A DNA stretch of 41,178 nt from a virus. The DNA is taken from positions 1 through 41,178 of IMG/VR virus record IMGVR_UViG_3300047557_000756. One strand, given 5' to 3'. The notes under the pieces are model-generated. The model made no database searches. It was not told the DNA's origin and saw nothing but the letters and a program-made list of their open reading frames with translations. The translations under genes and the position numbers were made by a program. Below are positions 20,422-29,833 of the stretch, in pieces. Within the stretch, counting starts at the first letter, position 1. Every line of letters begins with the position of its first letter.

Positions 20422-20981
20422 TATGCCACCTTGATTCCGTAAAGGGCGAATGATGAGTATTGGGCGTAATTACTGCCGTCGTTTGTCCTGATTTTTATAT
20501 TAGTTATAGCAGCGGTATTCAACCATAAAGAAGATTGAAGACTCACCTCACCGCTACCGTTATTATCACACCCTGCTAATGCTCTAATAGTTGTATATTT
20601 ATTGGTGTTTGTATAATCTAAAATATCTACAAAAGCCGCAGTTGGGTTTGCGGTATTTGTACCGACATTTTGACCAAAAAATCGCGCAAAACCATTTCCT
20701 GTTGCGTTGCCTGCACTTGCACTAGTGCCGTCACCATTCAAATAATGCCAAGTATAGTTTCCACCTGTATCACTATTGAAACGTAAAACCATAACCTTGC
20801 CACTTGTAGATGTCAAAGCCGAACACCGTAATTGCAAATGTGTATAACTTGACGAAATTGAAGCAAATTCAATCTCAGAACTGCCACCAGCGCCAACAGT
20901 CACAGTAGCGATGGATTCAAAAGAAGCAGAATAAAGATTTCCGCTCTTAGCAGAGTCAAAGATTCCAAGAATAGGTGCCAT
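20421..20981 (-). CDS. Tail fibre jelly-roll paralogue A (186 aa)
   Basis: ATG 20981 overlaps the preceding stop. ESIATVTVGAGGSSEIEFAS, YTHLQLRCSA, RFNSDTGGNYTWHYLNGDG and SSFALYGIKVA align with the other two paralogues. N-terminal 18 residues differ (MAPILGIFDSAKSGNLYS), as in phage proteins that attach to a tail hub. Confidence 0.72.
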   Translation of the reverse strand: MAPILGIFDSAKSGNLYSASFESIATVTVGAGGSSEIEFASISSSYTHLQLRCSALTSTSGKVMVLRFNSDTGGNYTWHYLNGDGTSASAGNATGNGFARFFGQNVGTNTANPTAAFVDILDYTNTNKYTTIRALAGCDNNGSGEVSLQSSLWLNTAAITNIKIRTNDGSNYAQYSSFALYGIKVA

Positions 20982-21397
20982 TATTGGATATCTCCTATGA
21001 TAGTAAATGTATTACTTCCAGTACAAATAACAGATGCTGCTGAATACTGCGCTCTGAGTTTAGGAGCAGAGGCAGTACCGCCAGTAGATGTAATCGTCAC
21101 TCCAGATCCTTGAGCAAAAGTTACCTGACCTGCTCCAATTTGCTGAACATTGATAACATCATTAGCACTAAAGACTGATGGCGGAACGGTCACTGTGATA
21201 GCTGACGCATTGCTTGCTGTAACAATCTTATCTTTGTCGCCTATGACTAGTGTATAGGTGGTACCAGTTTGAGCATTGAAACCAGCAACGTTGGTACCAG
21301 AAGCACCAGTAGCACCTGCAGGACCAGTAGAGCCTGTTGGTCCAGTAGGACCAGTAGGGCCAACAATGTTAGGATTGGGCGTAATATCGACAGCCAT
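20981..21397 (-). CDS. Short collagen-stalk tail protein (138 aa)
   Basis: ATG 21397 abuts the preceding stop. Residues 12-35 are Gly-X-Y ([19 protein letters not shown]), followed by a beta domain with TYTLVIGDKDKIVTASNASA and VINVQQIGAGQVTF. The same domain ends the 277-residue protein at 21729-22562. Probably a trimeric fibre component. Confidence 0.72.
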   Translation of the reverse strand: MAVDITPNPNIVGPTGPTGPTGSTGPAGATGASGTNVAGFNAQTGTTYTLVIGDKDKIVTASNASAITVTVPPSVFSANDVINVQQIGAGQVTFAQGSGVTITSTGGTASAPKLRAQYSAASVICTGSNTFTIIGDIQ

Positions 21398-21729
21398 TAT
21401 GCAATCTCCGATCCGAACGCAGTGAACGAACTTGTACCATTTGTTGAATACACGGTAACAACATCTGTAGCATCAATAGTAATACCGCCTGTATAAGTAA
21501 ATGTAGCACCAGCAGATAGGCTCAAGCCGTATACAACATAGTGTTGGTTAGCAAGAACAGCACCATCTGGACGCACTGCGATACGAATAACATCAGCGGT
21601 AGAAGCGTGGGTATTGACCACATTGATTGTAGAAATAATAGTCTGCGTAGCAGCAGGTACTGTATACAGCGATGTTGCTGTAGCAGCGGATGGGGCTGAT
21701 TGGCCCAAGACTTTATATGTAGTTGGCAT
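21397..21729 (-). CDS. Tail protein, beta-sandwich (110 aa)
   Basis: ATG 21729 overlaps the upstream stop (TGATG); the longer in-frame ATG at 21798 lies inside the upstream gene without a ribosome site. MPTTYKVLGQSAPSAATATSLYTVPAATQTIISTINVVN is typical of small phage decoration or tail proteins with an all-beta fold. Confidence 0.7.
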   Translation of the reverse strand: MPTTYKVLGQSAPSAATATSLYTVPAATQTIISTINVVNTHASTADVIRIAVRPDGAVLANQHYVVYGLSLSAGATFTYTGGITIDATDVVTVYSTNGTSSFTAFGSEIA

Positions 21730-22562
21730 CAGGTAGTTACATCTCCAATCAGGGTCCAAGTATCTGTTGCTGTCTTGATAAGGCTTGCTGCAGACCACTG
21801 AGCGCGGGTATTAGTTCCAGTTCCATTGATGGTCACACCTGCTGCGCCAGTCACTGTTACCTGTCCAGCACCAATCTGCTGTAGGTTGATGATTGCGCCA
21901 GTGGCGTATGCAACAGATGAGTTGGCAGGCACAGTTACTGTTATGGCTGAAGCATTATCTAAAGTAACCAACTTGCCGTTGTCTGCTAGGACAAAGGTGT
22001 ATGTAGTTCCAGTCTGGGCATTCAAGGTCAAGTTCTGCTTGGCATCATTGATGGTAGGTGTATTGAGAGTTGGGCTAGTAAGCGTCTTGTTAGTCAACGT
22101 ATCTGTTGTTGCTCTACCAACCAAGGTATCTGTCGCTGCAGGCAGGGTTAGTGTGGTCGTTCCTGCTACTGCTGTTGCTTGGACTGTAGTAGTACCAGAG
22201 GTAGAACCAGCAAAGCCTACGTTTGTTACAGGCGAGATTGATGCCTTGAAAGCATTGAGATCATCGCTAGTGAGTACGTGCTTGACTGTTGCACCTGCTG
22301 AGTGTTGCACACCAGATGTTCCAGCTCGCGCTCTAGTGATTGTAAAAGTGTCGCTTGATGCGGCTGTAATAAATACGATTTCTTCGTTAGTGGTATCAGG
22401 GTCAATAGCAACGGTGAACTGGTCTACGTTACCTGCTGCGAGTGTGACTCCACCAAGCAAGGCAGAGCCAGTTCCTGATGCCACTGTCATTGTGGTGGCG
22501 CTAGACGATATTGTTGAGGCAAGCGTCGTCTCAACGCTAATCGACGAGTATTGTCTGGTCAT
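21729..22562 (-). CDS. Tail fibre/baseplate-type protein (277 aa)
   Basis: ATG 22562. The N-terminal half has a fibre-type module (VETTLASTISSSATTMTVASG, VDQFTVAIDPDTTNEEIVFI), the middle a short stalk (TTDTLTNKTLTSPTLNTP, the TNKTL motif common in tail fibres), and the C-terminal third the GTTYTFVLADNGKLVTL...IINLQQIGAGQVTV domain shared with the gene at 20981. Confidence 0.72.
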   Translation of the reverse strand: MTRQYSSISVETTLASTISSSATTMTVASGTGSALLGGVTLAAGNVDQFTVAIDPDTTNEEIVFITAASSDTFTITRARAGTSGVQHSAGATVKHVLTSDDLNAFKASISPVTNVGFAGSTSGTTTVQATAVAGTTTLTLPAATDTLVGRATTDTLTNKTLTSPTLNTPTINDAKQNLTLNAQTGTTYTFVLADNGKLVTLDNASAITVTVPANSSVAYATGAIINLQQIGAGQVTVTGAAGVTINGTGTNTRAQWSAASLIKTATDTWTLIGDVTT

Positions 22563-22571
22563 TAGCCTTCC

Positions 22572-23486
22572 TTATTTGGTGTAGTGGATTCTGATAGGGA
22601 ATTTGTCTTGCAGTTTCAACGCTTCCTCCTGTAGTCGCTGTTGATACAAAGCAAAGACATAACGAGAAGCAGATGCACCAGAGTTGTATGGGTTCTTGGT
22701 GTCATTGAGATCAGCCTCAGCGCTGGATAGATTGATACGACCAGCATCAAGGAATGATAGAAGTTTGTAGCAAGCGCCAAGGATAGTTACATCAGCAGTG
22801 CTGCCAGGAAGACCAGTAACATCTTCATAGTCATCGGTATTAGCATCAAGGGTATTAGGCGTTGTTGTGTACCACACCTGCACTGTACGTCCAGGTTGAA
22901 TGTTCTCGTAGATGTTGATGGTGTTGTTGGTATTGAAGGTAGCAGCGTTTGCCATAGGGTCTGCTCTCCAGCGATTGACTGGAAGCCATTCTTCAGATGA
23001 ACCAGTTGTCTGCCACGATACAAACAGAATCGCCTCTAGGTCATCTGGTAGGGCGTAGGTTGTCTGGGCTGCATTGAAAGTAAAGGTAGTTGAACTTACT
23101 GCCCACAACTTCGGATAGTATGAGTTGATAGTGTCGTTGATAGCCTTCTTGATTGACACTCGTGGGAATGTTGGAGCTAATGTTACTTGAGCATAGCGAG
23201 CGTGTGGTGAGGCTGTAGTTCCTTGGAAACCGCGACCAATCGGGTTAGTTGGAGCACCCATTACATTGAGTGTGTTGTTAGTCTTGTTGAAGGAATCAAT
23301 CCAGATTAGTTCATCGTCAATCTCAATCAAACCTTTAGCAAGGTTGTCAGATGAACCGACTTGAATCTCAAGGCTAGTGGTCGTCAGACCAGCAGTGTTA
23401 TTGACATAAGTGATGCGATCTTGACGGAGCGAATAACCTTGTAGGTTAGTTCTCACCTCGTCGATCATCTCGGACAGTGTTGGCAT
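22572..23486 (-). CDS. Head-tail adaptor / tail connector protein (304 aa)
   Basis: ATG 23486 with AAGGA upstream; an ATG at 23510 lies in the glycosyltransferase end. MPTLSEMIDEVRTNLQGYSLRQDR at the start, INDTINSYYPKLW in the middle, then ALPDDLEAILFVSW and a helical C-terminus (VFALYQQRLQEEALKLQDKF) resemble phage adaptor proteins that sit under the portal. It overlaps the glycosyltransferase by 41 bases. Confidence 0.65.
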   Translation of the reverse strand: MPTLSEMIDEVRTNLQGYSLRQDRITYVNNTAGLTTTSLEIQVGSSDNLAKGLIEIDDELIWIDSFNKTNNTLNVMGAPTNPIGRGFQGTTASPHARYAQVTLAPTFPRVSIKKAINDTINSYYPKLWAVSSTTFTFNAAQTTYALPDDLEAILFVSWQTTGSSEEWLPVNRWRADPMANAATFNTNNTINIYENIQPGRTVQVWYTTTPNTLDANTDDYEDVTGLPGSTADVTILGACYKLLSFLDAGRINLSSAEADLNDTKNPYNSGASASRYVFALYQQRLQEEALKLQDKFPIRIHYTK

Positions 23487-24546
23487 TGTTTCCTTCCGTA
23501 TACCAGCCATCTCCCCACAGAGTCTCTAGTCTGTGGAAGTATTGTTCGTATTGCTTTGCAATGACATCTACAGAGTAGAGCGATACTGCTCTATCTCTAA
23601 TTGCCTTGCGGTCTAGATTCTTGACATTCTGTGTTGCCAAGATAAACTCTTCTACATTGCGGCATCGATACCCTGTCACACCTTGTACGACAGTTTCGGT
23701 AAATGCACCCCAGTCTGTAGTAATCACTGGGGTTCCGCAGGCTTGTGACTCAATGTTCACATTACCAAATGGTTCTATGTACAGCGTAGGTACGAATGTT
23801 GCTATCGCATTACCCATTAGCTCTGCACGTTGTTCTGGTCCTACTGCTCCTAGATATTCACCATAGTTTGGTATGTGATCTCCAGGACCTGCCATAATCA
23901 GTCTTGCACCAATGGTCTTGCAGATATGCGCTGCAATATCTACGCCTTTGCGAGATACCATTCTGCCTATGTAAAGATAGTAATCACCCTTACCTTCGCC
24001 TAGCGGGAACATCTCTGGCTCTAAGTAACCAGGAATTACCGCATCAAAAAAGTTACCATCTACTGTTGCTGCATCTTTATGTTGAGCATAAACGCTGTGC
24101 ATCCAAGCGTAAGATTCAAATACTTTATAGTTAGAAAATACTCCAGAGTATCCGACACCAAACTCTACGACCATCATTCCTGGTAGAGCCAGTGCTATCG
24201 GTTGATGTGAACCACCACCGATGACACATACAAAGTCTTTCTGTTCTGCACGCTTGCGTATCTCAGCAGCAGCCTTCTTATTGAACTTCTGCCAGTGAGG
24301 TAATTTGTAATCAAATGGTGCTTGTACATAAGGCTTGTTGCCTACAACGATGCGTCGTTGTGTCTCTGTAATGCAAGGGATAAGTTCATCTACCTCAGCC
24401 TCATTCTCTTCACCAGCATAGAGATAGACTGTATGGCCTAAGCCCTTCATCATATTGCAGAATCTGCGTACCTTTTCGGTGTACGCACACCCTGCGAAAT
24501 CTTTAGTTACTTGGGTATGTGGTAGGCTAACTACGTGGAATCTCAT
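23446..24546 (-). CDS. GT4-type glycosyltransferase (366 aa)
   Basis: GT-B-fold retaining transferase. YIGRMVSRKG (192-201), LIMAGPGD (216-223) and EPFGNVNIESQACGTPVITT (258-277) are the donor-binding signatures of glycosyltransferase family 4/group 1; the E-x7-E pattern is present. ATG 24546. It follows the GT25 gene in the fibre region, so its substrate could be virion protein or a host sugar; not determined by sequence. Confidence 0.88.
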   Translation of the reverse strand: MRFHVVSLPHTQVTKDFAGCAYTEKVRRFCNMMKGLGHTVYLYAGEENEAEVDELIPCITETQRRIVVGNKPYVQAPFDYKLPHWQKFNKKAAAEIRKRAEQKDFVCVIGGGSHQPIALALPGMMVVEFGVGYSGVFSNYKVFESYAWMHSVYAQHKDAATVDGNFFDAVIPGYLEPEMFPLGEGKGDYYLYIGRMVSRKGVDIAAHICKTIGARLIMAGPGDHIPNYGEYLGAVGPEQRAELMGNAIATFVPTLYIEPFGNVNIESQACGTPVITTDWGAFTETVVQGVTGYRCRNVEEFILATQNVKNLDRKAIRDRAVSLYSVDVIAKQYEQYFHRLETLWGDGWYTEGNNANTVRDDRRGEN

Positions 24547-24555
24547 ACCACAATT

Positions 24556-25127
24556 CTACTGAAAACCTTGGAAATCCCTGACTAACTCGCCGCGTAAATC
24601 TGAGTATCCTTCAGACTGAATTACTAGGTTTGGCTGAGCAATATAGGCGTTAGTCCTATCAGCCCAGAGTCTATAAGCCACATCTATCCACTTCTCAAAG
24701 TCTCTGGCTATCTGGATAAACAGATCTACCTTAGCAGGATTGACGCAATAGGCTTGCGTACCTGTTGATACAACCTGTCTTACCCAGTGCTTATTGACTG
24801 GTTTGACTTCGTTCTTCAAGGCTCCCAAATAGAAGATATCCCAGTCTTCGGGTAGGTCTGCCATATATTCATCAATGACTTCATTGAAGTCTTCTCTGAA
24901 GAGGGCATCATCTTCACAGATAAGAACCATCTCATCGGGCTTTATCTTACGTAAAACCTCAATATGGCTAAGCCTGCCTGCCGCGATAGGTGACATTCCA
25001 AGATGTTGTCCATCAAGAGCCTTGTGGACTTCATACTCAAAACCTATCTTCTTTGACTCTGTATCAAAGTCTTGCAGGCGATCTGACCTACGCTCAACAT
25101 TGATGACGATAACTCTGTCAAAGTACT

Positions 25128-25131
<4 letters not shown>
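24556..25131 (-). CDS. GT25-family glycosyltransferase (191 aa)
   Basis: GTG 25131 overlaps the collagen-like gene stop (GTGA). [17 protein letters not shown] at the N-terminus and [13 protein letters not shown] (EDD at 73-75) are signatures of the GT25 family, which includes bacterial LOS galactosyltransferases and eukaryotic collagen galactosyltransferases. The direct coupling to a collagen-like fibre gene suggests the fibre as acceptor (inference). Confidence 0.87.
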
Positions 25132-26032
<901 letters not shown>

Positions 26033-26036
<4 letters not shown>

Positions 26037-26386
26037 GTAGTCACAGCTCCTGTCACGATGAACTTACCTTCAAGTATTCTTGTTATGGTAGTTCCTGAAT
26101 CTAAAACTAAGTCATAGGCATATCGACCAGCATCGATATCGCCTGTAATGGTAGATGACAGAGTTACTGTCACACGTCCATTGATAGCATCAAAGACCAT
26201 ACGACCATTGGCAGTAGAAGCCACAACTGTTGTCGTAGATGCGCCAACGAAGGGGCGCACTGTCATTGTCCCTGTGTATCCTGTCAGGTTCCAAGGAGTG
26301 GATGTACCACTGACGTTATTCTGTACTTGGAACTGGAAAGTAAATGTAGTTGCTTGGTCGCAGACCAGATTGTATTTAGCACTCAA
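26033..26386 (-). CDS. Beta-rich virion/tail protein (117 aa)
   Basis: TTG 26386 overlaps the upstream stop (TTGA). The product ([18 protein letters not shown]... [11 protein letters not shown]... [14 protein letters not shown]... [11 protein letters not shown]) is an all-beta domain like the N-terminal module of BppU-type baseplate and fibre proteins, which anchors appendages. It lies directly before the collagen-like fibre. Confidence 0.68.
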
Positions 26387-26670
26387 GATGAGATTCCTCT
26401 GAGAGCCTGCGCTGCAGCCAATCCAGAAGTAGAAGCGAGATAATTACATACCCCAGTAAAATCCAACCACTTACTTTTGTCAGTGATGCCAGCAATCTCA
26501 TTGAGGACTCCTACTGTGTCTGTAACTGTAGTGGTCACTGTACGAGCCGTAGCCCATTGCTGGGCTGCTAGTGCCATATCAACCATCTCGCTCATCAAGC
26601 GATAGGTTCCACCATTTGCTAGGCGATTCAACTCATCGTTGAGAGTTGTGCCATACACTCCTAGTGCCAC
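26383..26670 (-). CDS. Hypothetical structural-operon protein (95 aa)
   Basis: GTG 26670 with AGGAG 7 bases upstream. Predicted helical (LNDELNRLANGGTYRLMSEMVDMALAAQQWATA... VGVLNEIAGITDKSKWLDFTG). No domain is recognised. It sits between the basic miniproteins and the fibre genes, so it is probably virion-associated. Confidence 0.65.
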   Translation of the reverse strand: MALGVYGTTLNDELNRLANGGTYRLMSEMVDMALAAQQWATARTVTTTVTDTVGVLNEIAGITDKSKWLDFTGVCNYLASTSGLAAAQALRGISS

Positions 26671-26679
26671 GTGTTTCTC

Positions 26680-26835
26680 CTACTTCTTTTTTGCTACTGC
26701 TGCGTTATCTACCAAGTTTGGATATGGACGACCAGCAGCCTTAGCACGCTTCTTGGCGGCGCTTTTCTGCGCTGGTGTCAGTTTCTTAGATGTCTTCTTA
26801 GGATTCTTTGTATCCCAAAATGCTTTCTTCTTCAC
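26680..26835 (-). CDS. Lys-rich miniprotein (51 aa)
   Basis: GTG 26835 overlaps the preceding stop (GTGA). The product is strongly basic (VKKKAFWDTKNPKKTSKKLTP, then SAAKKRAKAAGRPYP) and ends in KKK. It may bind DNA in the capsid; the family is not recognised. Confidence 0.6.
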   Translation of the reverse strand: MKKKAFWDTKNPKKTSKKLTPAQKSAAKKRAKAAGRPYPNLVDNAAVAKKK

Positions 26836-27113
26836 CACTTCACCTTATCTGCCCAATATGCGGGACTCATCTTGCCTTTGGCAATGTTCTTTGCGTGACG
26901 TGCCTTGAAGGATTTTTGTCTAGCGGTAGGTTTCTTATCGCCTGTTACGCCTTGTTGTCCGAATCGGATGGTCTTGACTTGACTTCCTTCTTTGGCAACG
27001 ACGACGTGGCTCTTAGTTGGGTGAGAAGGCGTACGCTTGGGTTTGTTGAAGCCCGCAACGCCAGCTCTTGCAAGACGCGGATCACGCTTTGTCTTTCTTT
27101 CCATACTCTCCAT
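26832..27113 (-). CDS. Basic protein, DUF6321-like (93 aa)
   Basis: ATG 27113 (or 27104). The segments LARAGVAGFNKPKRTPSHP, HVVVAKEGSQVKTIRFGQQG and SFKARHAKNIAKGKMSPAYW form a compact basic domain seen in many environmental phages; I believe it corresponds to DUF6321, from memory. Arg/Lys-rich throughout. Role unknown, perhaps DNA condensation or RNA binding. Confidence 0.72.
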   Translation of the reverse strand: MESMERKTKRDPRLARAGVAGFNKPKRTPSHPTKSHVVVAKEGSQVKTIRFGQQGVTGDKKPTARQKSFKARHAKNIAKGKMSPAYWADKVKW

Positions 27114-27225
27114 ACTTTCCTAGAACTGCACGAATCGTGCCATTCTTGTTGAGTCTGACAACCATCCCGTCTCTGATAATGACAGAGTTGAACTTCTCAC
27201 GTCGGCGGTATTGGCCCGACGACAT
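27082..27225 (-). CDS. Basic miniprotein (47 aa)
   Basis: ATG 27225 overlaps the preceding TAA. Product MSSGQYRRREKFNSVIIRDG... with a beta-hairpin (MVVRLNKNGTIRAVL) and a basic end; it overlaps the next gene by 32 bases. No domain is recognised. Confidence 0.6.
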   Translation of the reverse strand: MSSGQYRRREKFNSVIIRDGMVVRLNKNGTIRAVLGKYGEYGKKDKA

Positions 27226-27398
27226 TACTTCTTCTTTGCCTTCTTCTTAGCCTTGGACATTCCTGCTTCAGACAAAGCGATAGCAATAGCCTGCTTCTTA
27301 GACTTTACAACAGGTCCCTTTTTACCTGAGTGAAGGGTTCCACCCTTGAACTCACGCATTACTTTGGCAACCTTCTTAGCGCCTTTGGCTTTCTTCAT
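27225..27398 (-). CDS. DUF6496-like basic miniprotein (57 aa)
   Basis: ATG 27398 overlaps the upstream stop. AKVMREFKGGTLHSGKKGPV and VKSKKQAIAIALSEAGMSK match the conserved core of the DUF6496 family (KVMREFK..LHSG..GPVV.S.KQAIAIALSEAG), common in phages and bacteria. Ends in a Lys-rich tail. Function is unknown. Confidence 0.78.
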   Translation of the reverse strand: MKKAKGAKKVAKVMREFKGGTLHSGKKGPVVKSKKQAIAIALSEAGMSKAKKKAKKK

Positions 27399-27529
27399 TT
27401 GTCTAGGTACCGTCCTGGATTCTTGTTCTTGGACTTCAATGGCTTCTGCTTCATAATGGCAGCATCAAGTGCATTCATTTTCTTCTTGGCTGGTGCCTTC
27501 TTCGCTACGGGTTTCTTATTCATCGGCAT
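27395..27529 (-). CDS. Lys-rich miniprotein (44 aa)
   Basis: ATG 27529 just after the preceding stop; its TGA overlaps the next ATG. Product MPMNKKPVAKKAPAKKKMNA then helical LDAAIMKQ and a basic Pro/Asn end. Looks like a nucleic-acid-binding tail peptide. Confidence 0.58.
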   Translation of the reverse strand: MPMNKKPVAKKAPAKKKMNALDAAIMKQKPLKSKNKNPGRYLDK

Positions 27530-27530
27530 A

Positions 27531-27674
27531 TTATTTGCCCTGCTTTGGTGCTGGCTTACCCATTGCGCCTGACATCAATTTGTCATAGGTCATAAATGGT
27601 TTGTCGTTTGTATCGCTAGGCCAAGGAAGAAATTCATCTTCCATTTCGTATTGCTTTGGATCGTTTGCTGGCAT
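27531..27674 (-). CDS. Small acidic hypothetical protein (47 aa)
   Basis: ATG 27674 abuts the preceding stop. Product MPANDPKQYEMEDEFLPWPS..., acidic at the N-terminus and ending PAPKQGK. No domain is recognised. Part of a run of six very short overlapping genes after the capsid gene. Confidence 0.55.
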   Translation of the reverse strand: MPANDPKQYEMEDEFLPWPSDTNDKPFMTYDKLMSGAMGKPAPKQGK

Positions 27675-27675
27675 T

Positions 27676-28017
27676 TTAGTTCTCCTTGAAGCCCATTGTG
27701 TTTCCGTCAAAAGCCTTACCAGCCTCGTTGGATAACATCAATGCAGCATCTATGTCTTTTTGTTTGGTGGATATTGGCTCTACTCCCTGCCTTACAGCAG
27801 AGTAGTAAGAATCCAATTCTTTGTCCCACTTGATTTCTTTTGTCTTATCCCATCCTTGCCTGGTAGGGAAGCACCCTGCAAAGTTTGGCATATTGATTGC
27901 TCTGACCATTTCGTTATCGCAAGTAGAGCAAATTTCTTTTCTTTCATACTCTGCGTAAGACTTAGATATCTCTTCTTGTACTTCGCAGGTCTGGCAAATG
28001 TAATCGTATCGTGGCAT
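27676..28017 (-). CDS. FmdB-type zinc-ribbon protein (113 aa)
   Basis: ATG 28017 overlaps the preceding stop. MPRYDYICQTCEVQEEISKS and ICSTCDNEMVRAINMP match the FmdB-like N-terminal zinc ribbon (two CxxC knuckles), followed by a helical tail (YYSAVRQGVEPISTKQKDID). FmdB-type proteins are often regulators in bacteria; in this position the protein may be virion-associated or regulatory. Confidence 0.75.
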   Translation of the reverse strand: MPRYDYICQTCEVQEEISKSYAEYERKEICSTCDNEMVRAINMPNFAGCFPTRQGWDKTKEIKWDKELDSYYSAVRQGVEPISTKQKDIDAALMLSNEAGKAFDGNTMGFKEN

Positions 28018-28340
28018 TAGATTTGTGTAAGGTAGGAGGAATAGCCTGCATCAATAAAGATTTGGGCTTCGGCATCGCTAATAATAGACTCAGTACCACC
28101 AAGATAGTATGAGTCAGCAGCAGCCAGCGTGTCTTGACTTGGTGTCTGCTCTACAGTAACTGTCGTTCCATTGACGATAAATGTATAACCACGTGGAATA
28201 TCTGTTAGAAATGGATTGGTAGTCCCAGTGATTGAACCACCAGTAATAGGCTTACCAGCAAGACGAGAGTATTTATCGTGGACATCAAATGATGCGCCCC
28301 ACGTTTCCCAACGCCAAGGTGTTGTAAGTCTGTAACTCAT
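28017..28340 (-). CDS. Hypothetical head-proximal structural protein (107 aa)
   Basis: ATG 28340. Product with a beta-rich centre (PRGYTFIVNGTTVTVEQTPS) and an acidic helical end. It directly follows the capsid gene, where head completion or decoration proteins are often found. No domain is recognised. Confidence 0.66.
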   Translation of the reverse strand: MSYRLTTPWRWETWGASFDVHDKYSRLAGKPITGGSITGTTNPFLTDIPRGYTFIVNGTTVTVEQTPSQDTLAAADSYYLGGTESIISDAEAQIFIDAGYSSYLTQI

Positions 28341-28400
28341 TTCTTCCTTTCTAATTTATTCACCACCAGGCAGGGTTTCCCCTGCCCGATAGACAACAAA

Positions 28401-29336
28401 CTAGTTGATTGTTGTAGCAGTCTCGATGCGATAAAGCGCTGCTTCACGGAGGCGGTTCCAGCCACCGAAGAGGTACCAGCCGATGGTACGGAAACGACGT
28501 AGTGCGTCGATTTCTGGACCAATAACGACTGAAGTATCTTGAGCAAGAGCTTCAGCGAGTGCTTCACGTCCAGCAACAACTGCCTTGTAGACAGTAACTG
28601 CAGGGGACTGTGTGTTTGCTGCTGATGGAACACGAGGTGTTTCAACAATGAAAGCACCTTCAAGAACGCCGACTGCACCAGCCACGAATGGTGTGCGATC
28701 TACGTACTTGGAGAGTTCCTGGAATCCACCAGTTCCAGATTCAGCGCGGAGGTCTGCGCTCTGGCGTGGGTGGAGGTATGCAGCATAAAGTTCACCGATA
28801 CGTGGAACTGCTTTGTTGGTACGAAGTTGGACAACAGCCTTACGAATAAGAGCAGTTGTCATTGTTCCTGAAGAGGTAACATCGTTTGTACCAGTTGCGG
28901 TTCCGCCGTAGAGGGCGTTTGATCCACCAGTCAAGACGGATGCTACAACGGTGTCGATTGAATCTGCAGCGTTGTAAGCGATGATGTCAGCGAGTGCTGA
29001 ATCTACGTCGTTGAAAGAAGTGAGGTTCAACTTCTTGGTGGTTGTTACGGCTGAGCCGTATTCATTGAGTGTAACAGTAACCTGTGATGGGTTACCAAGT
29101 GCGATTGAGGAAACATCAGAAGTTTCTGTCAAAGTACCAGTCGCTGTTGCGAGATCTGAGTAGATGGAGAATACAACTGACGAACCTGGCATTGCTTGCT
29201 GTACTGGCTTGACATCAGCCAACGCACGCATCACTGGGATGGAGCGAAGCGCCATACGGACGTATTGATCGTACGCCGTCTGGACGAGGTTGCTGATTGT
29301 CGAAGACGAAGTAAGCGTACCTGTAGGAATTGCCAC
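28401..29336 (-). CDS. Major capsid protein, N4-gp56 type (311 aa)
   Basis: Shell subunit with HK97 fold. MAIPTGTLTSSSTISNLVQTAYDQ and MALRSIPVMRALADVKP, then SSVVFSIYSDL, TVTLNEYGSAVTTTKKL, LYAAYLHPRQSADL and VVIGPEIDALRRFRTIGWY are diagnostic of N4-gp56-family capsid proteins. GTG 29336 with AAAGG upstream. Scaffold gene precedes it. No maturation protease is seen nearby. Confidence 0.92.
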   Translation of the reverse strand: MAIPTGTLTSSSTISNLVQTAYDQYVRMALRSIPVMRALADVKPVQQAMPGSSVVFSIYSDLATATGTLTETSDVSSIALGNPSQVTVTLNEYGSAVTTTKKLNLTSFNDVDSALADIIAYNAADSIDTVVASVLTGGSNALYGGTATGTNDVTSSGTMTTALIRKAVVQLRTNKAVPRIGELYAAYLHPRQSADLRAESGTGGFQELSKYVDRTPFVAGAVGVLEGAFIVETPRVPSAANTQSPAVTVYKAVVAGREALAEALAQDTSVVIGPEIDALRRFRTIGWYLFGGWNRLREAALYRIETATTIN

Positions 29337-29362
29337 TTATCTTGCCTTTCGGATAGGTTCGG

Positions 29363-29833
29363 TTAGAGTCCAGACGACCTAATAATTTCATCCAACTCTT
29401 CACGGCTACTAGCGTTCATCAACTTCTGATGAATCTGTGCTTGGAACTCAGGAGTAACTCCCTGTTCTACAGCATTAGTCATCCGTTGATACGCAGCCGC
29501 TTGACGCGGATCTACATTAGGTGTTGCCTGGGTTTCGGCTTGTTGAACACCGAATACATCGGCATAATCTTCAAGCCATTTAGATACAGACTCTTCAGTT
29601 GGGTCTATATCCTGTGGGATAAATGATGCAATTTTGCTATTTACCCCGCGACTAGCGAGGGCATCTTTGATTGCTCGTTCTCTATTTGCTTTTGCAAGTG
29701 ACTCGTACTGCGCCTTTAGTTCAGCGAGTTCTTTGTCTTTTGCCTTTGTTGCTTTACGCAACTGCTTGACGAGATCGCCACCATCATTAGATGGTGTATC
29801 AAAGTCGTCATCTTCGTAGTCGTAGTTGGACAT
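29363..29833 (-). CDS. Scaffolding protein (156 aa)
   Basis: ATG 29833 with GGAG/AAGGA upstream. Acidic N-terminus (DYEDDDFDTP), a coiled coil (LRKATKAKDKELAELKAQYESL), then an Ala/Gln-rich region and a C-terminal helix EELDEIIRSSGL. This order is typical of phage scaffolds, which guide capsid assembly and leave before packaging. Its place just before the capsid gene agrees. Confidence 0.82.
   Translation of the reverse strand: MSNYDYEDDDFDTPSNDGGDLVKQLRKATKAKDKELAELKAQYESLAKANRERAIKDALASRGVNSKIASFIPQDIDPTEESVSKWLEDYADVFGVQQAETQATPNVDPRQAAAYQRMTNAVEQGVTPEFQAQIHQKLMNASSREELDEIIRSSGL

Noticed and set aside
21826-22584. 252-residue plus-strand frame
   Set aside because: Shadow of the fibre gene on the other strand; Val/Ala-rich by composition.
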